DNA from: Duganella dendranthematis
GTDB lineage: Bacteria > Pseudomonadota > Gammaproteobacteria > Burkholderiales > Burkholderiaceae_D
DNA: 64,000 nucleotides
Assembly (NCBI RefSeq): GCF_012849375.1
Contig: NZ_CP051684.1
Coordinates: 4,526,001 to 4,590,000, forward strand
Direction of reading: 5' to 3'
Part shown: positions 52,421 through 61,997 of the stretch, piece after piece
How the letters are laid out: each line of letters begins with the position of its first letter
Numbering within the stretch: the first letter of the stretch is position 1
The notes under the pieces: model-generated
The model's input: the letters and a program-made list of their open reading frames with translations, nothing else
What the model was told of the DNA's origin: nothing
Databases searched by the model: none
Translations under genes and position numbers: made by a program

Positions 52421-53688
52421 TTTCCCTTCACCACGGCGCCGCCCTTCATGACCCACTGGACTTGTTCCAGTGCGCGCACATCGTTGAGCGGCTGGCCGTC
52501 CACGGCGATCAGGTCGGCATATTTGCCGGCCTCGATGCTGCCGACCTTATCGCTCCATCCCAGTAAATCGGCGGCATTGACGGTAGCGGTGCGTATCGCT
52601 TGCGCCGGCGTCATGCCCAGCTTGACCAGCACGGCGAATTCGCGCGCGTTGAGGCCGTGTGGGTAGACGGCGGCGTCGGTGCCGAAGGCGATCGGCACGC
52701 CGGCCTTGATGGCCTTGCCGATGTTGATGCGCGCCTGCGGCAGCACCACCTTGGCTTTTTCCAGCAGCGGCGCGGGCAGCTTGATGGCTTCGGCGTTGTC
52801 GATCAGCCAGTCGCCCAGGTAGAGCGTCGGCACCAGATAGGTCTTGTGTTCCTTCATCAGCTTGATGCCTTCGTCATCGATGTAGGAGCCGTGTTCAATC
52901 GAATCGATGCCGGCCAGCACCGCCAGCCGGATGCCGTCGCCGCCATGCGCGTGGGCGGCAGCCTTGCGGCCGAGTCGGTGGGCCTCGCCAATGATGGCTT
53001 TCAATTCTTCCAGCGTGTACTGCGAGGTGCGCGGATCGTCGCCGAACGACAGCACGCCGCCGGTGGCGCAGATCTTGATGACGTCGGCGCCGTACTTGAT
53101 GTTGCGGCGCGTGACTTTCAGCGCTTCGTCGACGCCGTCGGCCACGCCCAGGGCGGTGGACTTGTATTCGGGCGCGTGCATGGTGTCGTCGCAGTGGCCG
53201 CCGGTGATGCCTAACGGCGGGCCGGAGGCCAGAATGCGCGGACCGGGGACGTCGCCGTCGTTGATGGCGTCGCGCAGGCCGATGTCGGTATAGCCATCGG
53301 CGCCGACATCGCGGATGGTGGTGAAGCCGGCGCGCAGCGTGGTCAGCGCGTTATGGGCGCCGGTCAGCGTGATGCGCGGGATCGACTTGGCGATGATGCC
53401 GTAGCCGGCGTCTTCCGGGTGCCCCGTGATGTGGGTGTGCGCGTCGATCAGGCCGGGTAGCAGGGTTTTGTTGCCGAGGTCGATCACGGTGGCGCCGGCC
53501 GGGATCGCCAGCTGGCTGCCGGCGGCGGTGATCCGCTCGCCGCTGATCAGCACCACAGCCTGGTCGATGAGCTTACCGCTGCGCACATCGACCATGTGGG
53601 CGGCTTTGACGGCGGTGATGGCGGGGACGTCTGCGGCGCCGGCGGCGGCACAGGTTGACAGCAGGATGGAGACGGCAATCGCTTTCAA
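52417..53688 (-). CDS. Exported metal-dependent amidohydrolase (prolidase-like)
   Basis: 423 residues from TTG 53688, chosen because AGGGAG lies 6 bases upstream and a signal peptide follows ([20 protein letters not shown], cut near AGA-AD). The TIM-barrel amidohydrolase motifs: [14 protein letters not shown] (first metal pair), [17 protein letters not shown] (carboxylated Lys region), [14 protein letters not shown] and [12 protein letters not shown], and the late Asp in [12 protein letters not shown]. Family members include Xaa-Pro dipeptidases. A periplasmic peptidase or amidase; substrate unknown. Confidence 0.9.
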   Translation of the reverse strand: MKAIAVSILLSTCAAAGAADVPAITAVKAAHMVDVRSGKLIDQAVVLISGERITAAGSQLAIPAGATVIDLGNKTLLPGLIDAHTHITGHPEDAGYGIIAKSIPRITLTGAHNALTTLRAGFTTIRDVGADGYTDIGLRDAINDGDVPGPRILASGPPLGITGGHCDDTMHAPEYKSTALGVADGVDEALKVTRRNIKYGADVIKICATGGVLSFGDDPRTSQYTLEELKAIIGEAHRLGRKAAAHAHGGDGIRLAVLAGIDSIEHGSYIDDEGIKLMKEHKTYLVPTLYLGDWLIDNAEAIKLPAPLLEKAKVVLPQARINIGKAIKAGVPIAFGTDAAVYPHGLNAREFAVLVKLGMTPAQAIRTATVNAADLLGWSDKVGSIEAGKYADLIAVDGQPLNDVRALEQVQWVMKGGAVVKGN

Positions 53689-53786
53689 GTATTTCTCCCT
53701 TGTTGTGATGTTTTGTTGAGGAGAGCCAAACCACGCTCGCCACCTAGCGTACCCGGCAACGGGAGCCAACGCTAGAATATTTTGTC

Positions 53787-54863
53787 ATGGCCTCCCGTCG
53801 CGACACTGTGTATAAGCAGCTGTTCTCCCATCCGGAAATCGTGCGTGATTTGCTGGTGGGCTTGTTGCCGGCCGAGTGGGCGCGGGCGTTGACGGTGGAT
53901 GGGCTGGAGCGCGTCAACGCCAGCTACGCCAGCGACCACGGCAAGGCACGCCATGCGGATGTGGTGTGGCGCGCGCGGATAGGTGGCGAGTGGATGTACG
54001 TGTATATCCTGCTGGAGTTTCAGGCGAGGCCGGACAAGTGGATGGCGCTGCGGATGCAGGTGTATGTTGGCTTGCTGTATCAGGATCTGGTGGCGCAGCA
54101 CCGCTTGAGCAAGCACGGCAGGTTGCCGCCGGTGCTGCCGATCGTGCTGTACCACGGCCGCCGCCCATGGCGCGCGGCGACCACGCTGGCGCAACTGATG
54201 TTGCCTCCGCCAGCCGGACTGGAACGTTTTCAACCTGGCCTGCAATATCTGCTGGTTGACCAGCATCATCATGGTGAGCGCGGTGACATCGTTAATCTGT
54301 TATTCAGGGTGCTACGCTGTCGTACCGAAGCTGAGCTCTGGGCGGTGGTCGAAGTGTTCGCGACGCGCATGCGCCAACCCGACCTGAAGCCGATACGCGA
54401 AACGCTGAGAAACTGGTTGCAGCTCACCTTGCAGGACGAACTTGGCGAAACTAAGATGGATCTGGAGGAGGACGATGCTATGCCAGCTGAAAGAAAATAC
54501 AAGCTTAACGATGTATTGACCGACGAGTTCCTCGACCGTCTTTTGCAGCCACGCGAGGAGGGGCTAAAAGAAGGCCTGCTGGCCGGAATTCAGCAAGGCG
54601 AACGCGCGGCGCTGCAACGTCTGCTAACCGACTTACTGGCGGGAGCCGGTATGCCGGTTGACGCGGAGTCCAGGATTGCGGGCGCTGACAGCAGCCAGCT
54701 CAATGACTGGATCAAGGCGCTGTTTGAGGGCGCCAGCCCCGGCAGCTGTTTGCCGAGGGCTGAATGCTACAGGCTTATACGCCCAGCAGCGATACCGATT
54801 TGGTGTTCAGGTAGGCTTCCAGCGCCTCCGGACCACCTTCCGAACCGTAGCCCGAATCCTTGA
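53787..54863 (+). CDS. Rpn family recombination-promoting nuclease, C-terminal frame altered
   Basis: 358 residues. The Rpn/transposase_31 fold is clear: [20 protein letters not shown], the PD-(D/E)xK nuclease core [20 protein letters not shown] with [16 protein letters not shown] (D...ExQ), and [15 protein letters not shown]. Residues about 310-320 read [14 protein letters not shown]; one added base near 54740 would give SPRQLFAEG and a stop, the usual kind of ending, so a one-base loss is likely. The present frame runs 89 bases antisense into the gabD end. The catalytic core is untouched. Confidence 0.82.
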   Translation: MASRRDTVYKQLFSHPEIVRDLLVGLLPAEWARALTVDGLERVNASYASDHGKARHADVVWRARIGGEWMYVYILLEFQARPDKWMALRMQVYVGLLYQDLVAQHRLSKHGRLPPVLPIVLYHGRRPWRAATTLAQLMLPPPAGLERFQPGLQYLLVDQHHHGERGDIVNLLFRVLRCRTEAELWAVVEVFATRMRQPDLKPIRETLRNWLQLTLQDELGETKMDLEEDDAMPAERKYKLNDVLTDEFLDRLLQPREEGLKEGLLAGIQQGERAALQRLLTDLLAGAGMPVDAESRIAGADSSQLNDWIKALFEGASPGSCLPRAECYRLIRPAAIPIWCSGRLPAPPDHLPNRSPNP

Positions 54864-56220
54864 CGCCGCCAAACGGCATCTCGGCGCTTGGCGTGGCCGG
54901 CTGGTTGATCCACAGCATGCCGACTTCCACATTGTTCATCAGCTGATGCGCGTTCTTGATCGAACGGGTGAAGGCATAACCAGCCAGACCAAACGGCAGA
55001 CGGTTGGATTCGGCAATCGCCTCATCCAGCGTATCGAAACCGCGAATCGCCGCCACCGGGCCAAACGGCTCGTCATTGAATACGCTGGCGTTCAGCGGCA
55101 CGTCGGCCAGAATGGTCGGCGCGAAGAAGTTGCCTTCGTTGCCGATACGCAGACCGCCGGTAGCCACATTGGCGCCCTTGGCGCGGGCGTCTTCCACCAA
55201 CTGGGTCATCGCCGCCACCCGGCGCGGATTGGCCAGCGGGCCCAGCGTCGTGCCTTCCACCAGGCCATTGCCCAGTTGCAGACGCTCGGCATGCGCCACC
55301 ATCGCGCGGGTGAATTCTTCCTTGATGCTGTTATGCACCAAGAAACGGGTCGGCGCGATGCATACCTGGCCAGCGTTGCGGAACTTGGCGCCGCCTGCCG
55401 CTTCGACCGCCAGCGCCACGTCGGCGTCTTCCGCCACGATTACCGGCGCATGGCCGCCCAGTTCCATGGTCACGCGCTTCATGTGGGCGCCAGCCAGTGC
55501 GGCCAGTTGCTTGCCGACCGGGGTCGAACCGGTGAAGGTCACTTTGCGGATCACCGGATGCGGAATCAGGTAGTTGGAAATTTCCGCCGGATCGCCAAAC
55601 ACCAGGCCCACCGTACCGGCCGGCACGCCGGCGTCGATGAAGCACTGGAACAGCGCCGCCGGCGAGGCCGGGGTTTCTTCCGGCGCCTTGCACAGGAAGG
55701 AGCAGCCGGTGGTCAGCGCGGCCGCCAGCTTGCGCACCACCTGGTTGATCGGGAAGTTCCACGGCGTGAACGCGGCCACCGGACCGACCGGCTCTTTCAA
55801 CACCAGCTGCTGCGCCAGCGGATTACGCGATGGGACGATACGGCCATACACGCGCATGCCTTCGGCCGCGAACCAGTCGATGATGTCGGCGCCGGCCATG
55901 GCTTCGGCGCGGGCCTGGGCCAGCGGCTTGCCTTGTTCCTGAGTCAGCAGGCGGGCGATCTGGTCGGCGCGTTCGCGCAGCAGGGCGGCGGCGCGGCGCA
56001 GCGTGGCGGTGCGCTCAAAGGCCGATACCTTGCGCCAGGCGTCAAAGCCTTTTTGCGCCGCCGCCAGTGCGCGGTCCAGGTCGGCAATGCTGGCGTGGGC
56101 CACGGTGCCGATTTCCTTGCCGGTGGCCGGATTCAGCACTGGAATGGTCTTGCCGCCGGTGGCGTCGCTCCATTCGTTGGCGATCAGGAGGCGGACGTTA
56201 GGGTAGTTAGTCGTGGTCAT
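54775..56220 (-). CDS. gabD: NAD(P)-dependent succinate-semialdehyde dehydrogenase
   Basis: 481 residues from the ATG at 56220 (CCGGAGA site). Aldehyde dehydrogenase motifs: [33 protein letters not shown], catalytic Glu [11 protein letters not shown] and catalytic Cys in [12 protein letters not shown], with EPFGPVAAI near the C-terminus. Closest family by pattern is succinate-semialdehyde dehydrogenase I (GabD), which converts the GABA-derived aldehyde to succinate. No gabT is adjacent. Overlaps the antisense tail of the Rpn gene. Confidence 0.88.
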   Translation of the reverse strand: MTTTNYPNVRLLIANEWSDATGGKTIPVLNPATGKEIGTVAHASIADLDRALAAAQKGFDAWRKVSAFERTATLRRAAALLRERADQIARLLTQEQGKPLAQARAEAMAGADIIDWFAAEGMRVYGRIVPSRNPLAQQLVLKEPVGPVAAFTPWNFPINQVVRKLAAALTTGCSFLCKAPEETPASPAALFQCFIDAGVPAGTVGLVFGDPAEISNYLIPHPVIRKVTFTGSTPVGKQLAALAGAHMKRVTMELGGHAPVIVAEDADVALAVEAAGGAKFRNAGQVCIAPTRFLVHNSIKEEFTRAMVAHAERLQLGNGLVEGTTLGPLANPRRVAAMTQLVEDARAKGANVATGGLRIGNEGNFFAPTILADVPLNASVFNDEPFGPVAAIRGFDTLDEAIAESNRLPFGLAGYAFTRSIKNAHQLMNNVEVGMLWINQPATPSAEMPFGGVKDSGYGSEGGPEALEAYLNTKSVSLLGV

Positions 56221-56348
56221 GAAAAATCTCCGGTGATGTATGAGAAGGGCGCCCGTAGCGACGCCCGAACACCCTCTACTTTGCCAGAAATTCGCCATTG
56301 CCGTATTGACGCCGCCAATTTCCCTCTTGGCAATGATATATTGAATGC

Positions 56349-57158
56349 ATGAATAATTTCTCGCTCAAAGCCCTGGTGGCTGTCTCCCTGCTGGCTTGCG
56401 CTGGCGTCCATGCCGAGCCGCCGGCCGGCCAGAATGCCCTCGCCGGCCCGCAGATGCGGGTCGACGTCGGCGGCCGCAAACTGAATCTGTATTGCACCGG
56501 CAAGGGATCGCCGACCGTGCTGTTCGAGGCCGATGCCGGCCGCGCCGGCTGGGACTGGTCGGCGGTGTTGCCGGAGGTGGCGGCACGCACGCGGGCCTGC
56601 GTGTACGACCGCGCCGGTTTCGGCGCTAGCGATCCCATCATCCGCGCCTCAACGGTGGCGAATGCCAGCAAGGATTTGAATTTCCTGATCAAGAATGCCC
56701 ATTTGGAAGGGCCGTTTGTGCTGGTCGGCGCGGGCTATGGCGCGCTGATTGCGGAGCAGTTCGTCTGGCGCTCGCGCGGCGCGGTGACCGGCCTGGTGCT
56801 GGTGGCGCCGCTCAAGGAGGACGCCTTGCCGGCCGATCGCACAGCCAAGCTGGATGCCGTGCTGGCCTGTCTGGCGGCGGCGGAGCAGGGCAAGGTCGGC
56901 GACGGTTGCGCGTATCCGGCCTCCAGCCTCAACGGCGAGATCGGCCCGGCGCTGGCGTCGGCGCAAGCAGCGCAGGTGCGCAAGCTGACTTATTGGAAGG
57001 CGCGGGCGTCCGAGCTGGATAGCCTGGAGATCAGCGCCGGCCAGGTGCGCACTGCGCGCAAGCCGTTTGGCGAGATGCCGGTGGTGGAGGTGTCGCAGGA
57101 AGAACCGGCGGCGATTGCCGCCGCCGTGTTGCAGGTACTGGGCAAGCTCAATCCTTAG
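56349..57158 (+). CDS. Alpha/beta-hydrolase-fold protein lacking the catalytic serine
   Basis: 269 residues with a signal peptide ([22 protein letters not shown]). The fold is a standard hydrolase: [31 protein letters not shown]. The nucleophile elbow reads [14 protein letters not shown], where the Ser of GxSxG (usually GHSYGG) is Gly. The late segment [20 protein letters not shown] lacks the catalytic His that precedes it in relatives. So nucleophile and His are both gone. A non-catalytic or binding role is inferred. Overlaps the convergent GIN-domain gene by 4 bases. Confidence 0.82.
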   Translation: MNNFSLKALVAVSLLACAGVHAEPPAGQNALAGPQMRVDVGGRKLNLYCTGKGSPTVLFEADAGRAGWDWSAVLPEVAARTRACVYDRAGFGASDPIIRASTVANASKDLNFLIKNAHLEGPFVLVGAGYGALIAEQFVWRSRGAVTGLVLVAPLKEDALPADRTAKLDAVLACLAAAEQGKVGDGCAYPASSLNGEIGPALASAQAAQVRKLTYWKARASELDSLEISAGQVRTARKPFGEMPVVEVSQEEPAAIAAAVLQVLGKLNP

Positions 57159-57922
57159 AGCGGTGCGCCGCCCAGGCGTTTGATGGTGCCGGAGCCCATG
57201 ATGCTTTTGCTGATCTGCGGATCGCCGTAGTAGTTGATGTCGCCCGAACCGGCCACGCTCAGGTTCAGCGATTTCTTGGCCCACACGGTGGCCTGGCCGG
57301 ATCCGCCGATGCTGACCACCGCATCGCGCGATTGCAACTGGCCGACCTGCACCCGGCCGGAGCCGCCGATCGACACTTGCAGCCGCTCGGTGTTGCCGGC
57401 CGCTTTCAGGTTGCCGCTGCCGCCCAGCGCAATCGCCACCGATTCGCTGTCCAGCTGGTCGACGCTGAACGAGCCGGAGCCACCCACATCGATGGTGATG
57501 TGCTCGCCGCGCAGCTTGTCGGCGGTGACGTTGCCGGAGCCGCCGATCGACAGCTTGTCCAGCGTGCGCGCCAGTACGATGATTTTCATGTTGCGGGTAT
57601 CCACCCGCAGGTTGTTTTTGGCCGGACGGATGCGCAGGGTGCCGTTGTCCACCTTGGTTTCGATCAACGGCTGGATGTTGTCGTCGGTTTCGACGATCAC
57701 GCCTTCGGTGTTGCCGAGACGGATTTCGACGTCGCTGCCGACGCCGACCGTCAGCGCGTTGAAGTGGCCGACGTCGCGGTTCTGCTTGACGATCTTGCCG
57801 CTGCCTTGCACCCGCTCACCGCCGCTTAGCCAGCTGAGCGGACCGGCCTGAACGGCCACGACGGGAGCGGCCAGCAGGCCGGCGGACAGTAACAGCGAAG
57901 GCAGAAAATGGCGGCGGTTCAT
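57155..57922 (-). CDS. GIN domain (DUF2807) exported protein
   Basis: 255 residues from the ATG at 57922 (AGGAGAA site). Signal peptide ending VQA-G, short linker, then a right-handed beta-helix-like GIN/DUF2807 domain with repeated 'GGSG' turns: LSIGGSGNVTADKL, IDVGGSGSFSVDQL, IALGGSGNLKAAGN, VSIGGSGRVQVGQL, VSIGGSGQATVWAK and VAGSGDINYYGD. Six or so visible repeats. Surface- or periplasm-located structural protein, function unknown. Confidence 0.9.
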   Translation of the reverse strand: MNRRHFLPSLLLSAGLLAAPVVAVQAGPLSWLSGGERVQGSGKIVKQNRDVGHFNALTVGVGSDVEIRLGNTEGVIVETDDNIQPLIETKVDNGTLRIRPAKNNLRVDTRNMKIIVLARTLDKLSIGGSGNVTADKLRGEHITIDVGGSGSFSVDQLDSESVAIALGGSGNLKAAGNTERLQVSIGGSGRVQVGQLQSRDAVVSIGGSGQATVWAKKSLNLSVAGSGDINYYGDPQISKSIMGSGTIKRLGGAPL

Positions 57923-58068
57923 ATTATTCTCCTGAAAGTCGATTGGCTTAAGTCTGCATCCTACGCAGCTCGGCCGGCGCCTATAACGGGCTTGCGACAG
58001 ATTGCAGCCGGCGTGGCGCAGAATGCACAGCGCCGGGAATAGAGCGCGCATGAGGTATCATTCTGCCT

Positions 58069-58713
58069 ATGCTTACTATAACCATCAAACAGGGCAAGGA
58101 AAAACGCCTGCTGGCCGGCGATATCCTGATCTACGCGACCGCTATCGAGCGCGTCGACGGTCGCCCGCAAGAAAAGAACAAACCCGGCGGTACAGCCATT
58201 CTGCAAACATCATCGCGCCAGTTTTTGGCGCGCGCCGCCTGGAATCCGTTATCCGAGGTGCGCGCCCGCGTCTGGAGCTACAAGGAAGATGAACCGGTCG
58301 ATCACGCGATGATGAAACGCCGCGTGCGCGCCGCCATCGCCAAGCGCGCCGCCGCCGTGCGCGCCGCCGCGCCGACCGATCTGGTGCCGGTGATCCGCGG
58401 CGACGAAGACGGCTTGCCCGGCTTGCTGGTCGATAGCTGGGGCGGCACCAGTGGCTACCTGATCTGCCAGTTCCAGGCGGCTGGCGTGGATGCCTGGAAA
58501 GTGCCGATCGTGCAAGCGCTGCTGGCCGATACCGGCTGCCCGAATGTCTACGAGCGCTGCGATGATCTGATCCGCAAATCGGAAGGCTTGCCGATCTTTT
58601 ACCGCGCGCTGGCTGGCGAAGAACCGCCGGATCACGTGCTGGTCACGGAAAAGGGTCAGCGCTTCAGCATGGATTTGCGCACCGGCTTTAAATATCCGAA
58701 GGTCCGCGCTTAA
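58069..58713 (+). CDS. RlmI-like protein truncated before the methyltransferase domain
   Basis: 214 residues. It follows RlmI (23S rRNA m5C1962 methyltransferase): PUA-type KQGKEKRLLAGDILIYATAI, the linker LARAAWNPLSEVRARVWSYK and VPVIRGDEDGLPGLLVDSWG. The chain ends RTGFKYPKVRA*, exactly where homologues continue with TGFYLDQRDNR and the SAM-binding domain (about 180 further residues). Only 64 bases separate its stop from the next gene, so the catalytic half is not nearby in another frame. It is a fragment or a PUA-only protein; methylation is not expected. Confidence 0.8.
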   Translation: MLTITIKQGKEKRLLAGDILIYATAIERVDGRPQEKNKPGGTAILQTSSRQFLARAAWNPLSEVRARVWSYKEDEPVDHAMMKRRVRAAIAKRAAAVRAAAPTDLVPVIRGDEDGLPGLLVDSWGGTSGYLICQFQAAGVDAWKVPIVQALLADTGCPNVYERCDDLIRKSEGLPIFYRALAGEEPPDHVLVTEKGQRFSMDLRTGFKYPKVRA

Positions 58714-58777
58714 AAAGTTTCGGCGTTGCAAGTTTTTCTCTTATAATCATCCGGCATCCACGGAGATTTGAGCAGAG

Positions 58778-59896
58778 ATGGAACACTACCAATCGTCGCA
58801 AATTCGTACCCTGAGCTACATCGAGAACGAAGACCACCCGGTCTTCGGCACGCTCGTCGAGCAGATTCTGCACCTGCTGAACTCCAAGCTGATTTTCAGC
58901 GACATCCTGATCCACCAGAACAGTCCCTTGATGCTGCGCCAGCCGAAAGGGCTGGTCGCCGTCACCGACTCGCCGATCACGCGCGAGGAATTGCAGGAAT
59001 TCTTCGAGGTGGTCGAGCCGAACTGGGCGGAACGCATCCAGGACCGCGCCTTCGACCGCGCGGTCGATCTGCACACGGCCCGCATCCGCGCCAACTGCTT
59101 CAGCTTCCAGGGCCGCAAGCGGCTCGGTTGCGTGATTCGCCGCTTCCCAAAAGAACCGATGCCGCTGGCCAAGCTGGGGCTAGCTGAGCACGAACAGAAT
59201 TTCGCCAAGCTGACCAGCGGGCTGGTGCTCATCATCGGCGATACCTGCCAGGGCAAGTCGACCACCATTGCCTCGATGCTGGACGAAATCAACAAGCACC
59301 GCTCCGGCCACATCATCACGATTGAAGATCCGGTCGAGACGCTAATTCCGCAGCGTCAGTGCGTCATCACCCAGCGCGAGGTGGGTTCCGACGGTGACGT
59401 CGAGAGCTTCTACCAGGGCGCGCTGGATGCGCTGCGCGAGCGGCCGGATGTGATCGTCATCGGCGAGATTCGCGACGCCCAGACGGCGCAGGAGGCGCTG
59501 GCGCTGGCGGAGGCCGGTCCGCTGGTGCTGGCTTCGCTGCACGCGCGTTCGACCGAACTGGGCCTGCAGAAGATGCTGCGCCTGCTGGGCAATACCGAAG
59601 CCCAGGCGCAAGCCCTGGGTCATGCACTGCGTGGCGTGCTGTGCCAGGCGCTGCTGCCGGCCGTGAAGGGTGAGCGCTACTATCTGGCCACAGAGTGTCT
59701 GACCAACAATCCACAGGTGACCGAGATGATCGCCAACGGCAAGGTCTCCAACCTGCGTATCTGGATGGAAGACCAGCCGGGCGAAGGCTGTCATACGATG
59801 AACACCTCGCTGCACGCCTTGCTGGCCGAAGGCAAGATCGCGGTGCAGGATGCCCGCAACGCGACCACTGACCGCATCGGCTTCGTCGAGCCGTAA
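58778..59896 (+). CDS. PilT/PilU-type retraction ATPase, orphan
   Basis: 372 residues, GGAG-type site upstream. Walker A GDTCQGKSTT (a variant of GPTGSGKSTT, still GxxxxGKST), Asp box TIEDPVE, Walker B region DVIVIGEIRDAQTAQEAL, His box LASLHARST. The AIRNLIRE motif that PilT needs for retraction is not present; QVTEMIANGK stands there. The N-terminal domain (about 1-125) fits the family. No other pil genes lie within this window, so it is either an accessory pilus ATPase or a relative with another task. Confidence 0.85.
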   Translation: MEHYQSSQIRTLSYIENEDHPVFGTLVEQILHLLNSKLIFSDILIHQNSPLMLRQPKGLVAVTDSPITREELQEFFEVVEPNWAERIQDRAFDRAVDLHTARIRANCFSFQGRKRLGCVIRRFPKEPMPLAKLGLAEHEQNFAKLTSGLVLIIGDTCQGKSTTIASMLDEINKHRSGHIITIEDPVETLIPQRQCVITQREVGSDGDVESFYQGALDALRERPDVIVIGEIRDAQTAQEALALAEAGPLVLASLHARSTELGLQKMLRLLGNTEAQAQALGHALRGVLCQALLPAVKGERYYLATECLTNNPQVTEMIANGKVSNLRIWMEDQPGEGCHTMNTSLHALLAEGKIAVQDARNATTDRIGFVEP

Positions 59897-59899
59897 CGC

Positions 59900-61174
59900 T
59901 TAGTCCAGCGGCACTGCGCGGAAGCGGTTGACGTCGGTGGCGTTGACCGGCGGGGCGTTGTTGCCCCAGGCGCTGCGCAGGTAGGACACCAGCTGCGCCA
60001 CTTCCAGATCATTCAACGTGTGGCTGAATGGCGGCATGCTGTAAGGACGCGGGTTGCCCGCTGTGGCCGGCGCAAAGCCGCCATTCAGCACCACGCGGAT
60101 CGGATTGACGGCGTTGGTCATGATCAGCGCCTGGTTGCCGGCCAGCGGCGGATAGGCGGGCGACTGGCCCTTGCCTTCGGTGCCATGGCATTCCGCACAA
60201 TGCTTCTCATACAATTTGGCGCCGGCGGCCAGGAAGGCGACCGCTTCCGGTGCGCCTTCGCGCTCAAAGGCCGCGGGCTTGGCTTCGGCCGGCAGCGCTT
60301 TCAGATAGGTGGTGATGGCGTTGATGTCGCCGTCATTCAGGTATTGCAGGCTTTCTTTCACCACTTCCGCCATCGGGCCGAATACGGCGGCGCGCGGCGA
60401 CACGCCGGTTTTCAGCAGCGCCGCCAGATGATCCTGTTGCCAGTCACCGCGGGCGTTCAACGCCGGCGCGTACCAGCCTTGCGCGGGAATCACACCGCCG
60501 GACAGGCTTTCGCCTTCCGAGGCGCCGAGCGGGTTGCGCGCGCTGTGGCAGGCGCTGCAATGTCCCAGGCCTTGCACCAGGTAGGCGCCGCGATTCCAGT
60601 CCACTGATTGATTGGTCTCAGGGCGGAACACTTCTGGTTTGAAGTACAGCACGCGCCAGGCGGCCAGCGAGATTTGCAGGCTGTATGGGAAGCGCAGCCG
60701 GTGCGGCTGGTTAGCCTGGATCACGGCCGGTACGGTTTGCAGGTAGGCATACAAGGCGTCGGCGTCGTCGCGCGTGATGCGGGTGTAATTGGTGTAGGGG
60801 AAGGCGGGGTAGAGCAGGCGTCCGTCGCGCGACTGGCCGTGATGCAGCGCGCGCCAAAAGTCGTCGGTGGACCACATGCCGATGCCGGTGTTGCGGTCAG
60901 ACGTGATGTTGGGAGCGATGATCGCGCCGAACGGTGTTTGCAGTGCGCGGCCGCCCGCGTAGGGCTGTCCGCCGCGCGTGGTGTGGCAGGACATGCAGTC
61001 GCCGGCCTTGGCAAGGTAGGCGCCCCGGGCGACGCGTTGATCGGCTGTCAGCGCGGCGATGGCGGCGGAGGGCGGGCTGTCGGCTGCCTGTCGGAACTGC
61101 ATGGCCAGCAGGATGGCGGCGACCACGGCGGCGATCAGCGCGGCGGCGATAACGGTATAAACAATTTTCCTCAT
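59900..61174 (-). CDS. Membrane-anchored tri-haem cytochrome c (dehydrogenase cytochrome subunit type)
   Basis: 424 residues. N-terminal hydrophobic anchor (about 7-28), then three CxxCH haem sites: CMSCHTTRGG, CSACHSARNP and CAECHGTEGK. The order and spacing are those of the cytochrome c subunit of membrane alcohol/gluconate dehydrogenases. It overlaps the upstream di-haem cytochrome gene (ATGA), so both are made together. It could accept electrons from the GMC oxidoreductase at 25839, though that is 34 kb away; this partnership is only an inference. Confidence 0.9.
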   Translation of the reverse strand: MRKIVYTVIAAALIAAVVAAILLAMQFRQAADSPPSAAIAALTADQRVARGAYLAKAGDCMSCHTTRGGQPYAGGRALQTPFGAIIAPNITSDRNTGIGMWSTDDFWRALHHGQSRDGRLLYPAFPYTNYTRITRDDADALYAYLQTVPAVIQANQPHRLRFPYSLQISLAAWRVLYFKPEVFRPETNQSVDWNRGAYLVQGLGHCSACHSARNPLGASEGESLSGGVIPAQGWYAPALNARGDWQQDHLAALLKTGVSPRAAVFGPMAEVVKESLQYLNDGDINAITTYLKALPAEAKPAAFEREGAPEAVAFLAAGAKLYEKHCAECHGTEGKGQSPAYPPLAGNQALIMTNAVNPIRVVLNGGFAPATAGNPRPYSMPPFSHTLNDLEVAQLVSYLRSAWGNNAPPVNATDVNRFRAVPLD

Positions 61175-61959
61175 TTGGCGCCTCCGCGTGGGCTGGCGCT
61201 CGGTGCCAGGGCGGCGGGAGCGGCGGCTGATGCGGCCGTGCCAGGCGACGACGCCGCTGGTGCGGGCGCGCCTCCGGCCGGCGGCAGGCTGCCGCAGGCG
61301 ATGGGCAGCGGCAGAGGGATGCTGGCGGCGGGGCGGGCGGCGGCGTCTGGCGTCTGCTTGCTGAGCCAGGACGACACGGCGGCGACGTCGCTATCGCTCA
61401 ATCGGGCGGCGATGGTGGCCATGCAGTCGGGGGCGGTGGCGCGGCGGCTCTTGTTCTTCCAGTTGCCGAACTGGGCATTGATGTAATCGCTGGGCAGTCC
61501 CAGCAGTCCGGGAATGGCCGGCTCAACGCCGGTCAGCGCCGCGCCATGGCAGCTGACGCAGGCTGGAATATTCTTCAGCGGATCGCCCTGCCGCACCAGC
61601 GCCTCGCCGCGCGCCACTTGTGCCGCTGCGGCATTGCTGCCGCTGCCAGGCGGTGGCGGCGGGTAAGGCGGATGCTGGGCGGCGAAGTAATCGGCAATTT
61701 CGCGCAGATAAGCGTCCGACAGGTTGCCGACCATATACGTCATCATCGGATAGTGCCGGTGGCCATCCCGGAAATGGCGCAGCTGGTTGTACAGGTAGCC
61801 GGACGGCTTGCCGGCGATGCGTGGAAAGTAAGCGTCGCCGCGCTCCTTGACGCTATGGCAGGACAGGCAGGCGGCAATCCGCTGTTCCAGCGTATCGGCT
61901 GGTGGCAGCGGTGCGGCGGCGAGTGCGGCGGCGAAACCCAAGGCGGAAAAAATCGGCAT
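61171..61959 (-). CDS. Di-haem cytochrome c (c4-like)
   Basis: 262 residues. Signal peptide about 1-20, haem sites CLSCHSVKERGD and CVSCHGAALTGV, with axial Met candidates in YPMMTYMVGNLSD and the second domain, c4-like two-domain layout. Ends in a Pro/Ala-rich tail (about 215-262). First gene of a two-gene operon with the tri-haem cytochrome. A periplasmic electron carrier. Confidence 0.88.
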   Translation of the reverse strand: MPIFSALGFAAALAAAPLPPADTLEQRIAACLSCHSVKERGDAYFPRIAGKPSGYLYNQLRHFRDGHRHYPMMTYMVGNLSDAYLREIADYFAAQHPPYPPPPPGSGSNAAAAQVARGEALVRQGDPLKNIPACVSCHGAALTGVEPAIPGLLGLPSDYINAQFGNWKNKSRRATAPDCMATIAARLSDSDVAAVSSWLSKQTPDAAARPAASIPLPLPIACGSLPPAGGAPAPAASSPGTAASAAAPAALAPSASPRGGAK

Positions 61960-61997
61960 ACCCCTCCTGATACAGGCGGCGCATGGCGGCCGCGTGT

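Noticed and set aside
54658..56352. 564-codon plus-strand frame antisense to gabD
   Set aside because: The aldehyde dehydrogenase catalytic motifs fix the coding strand.
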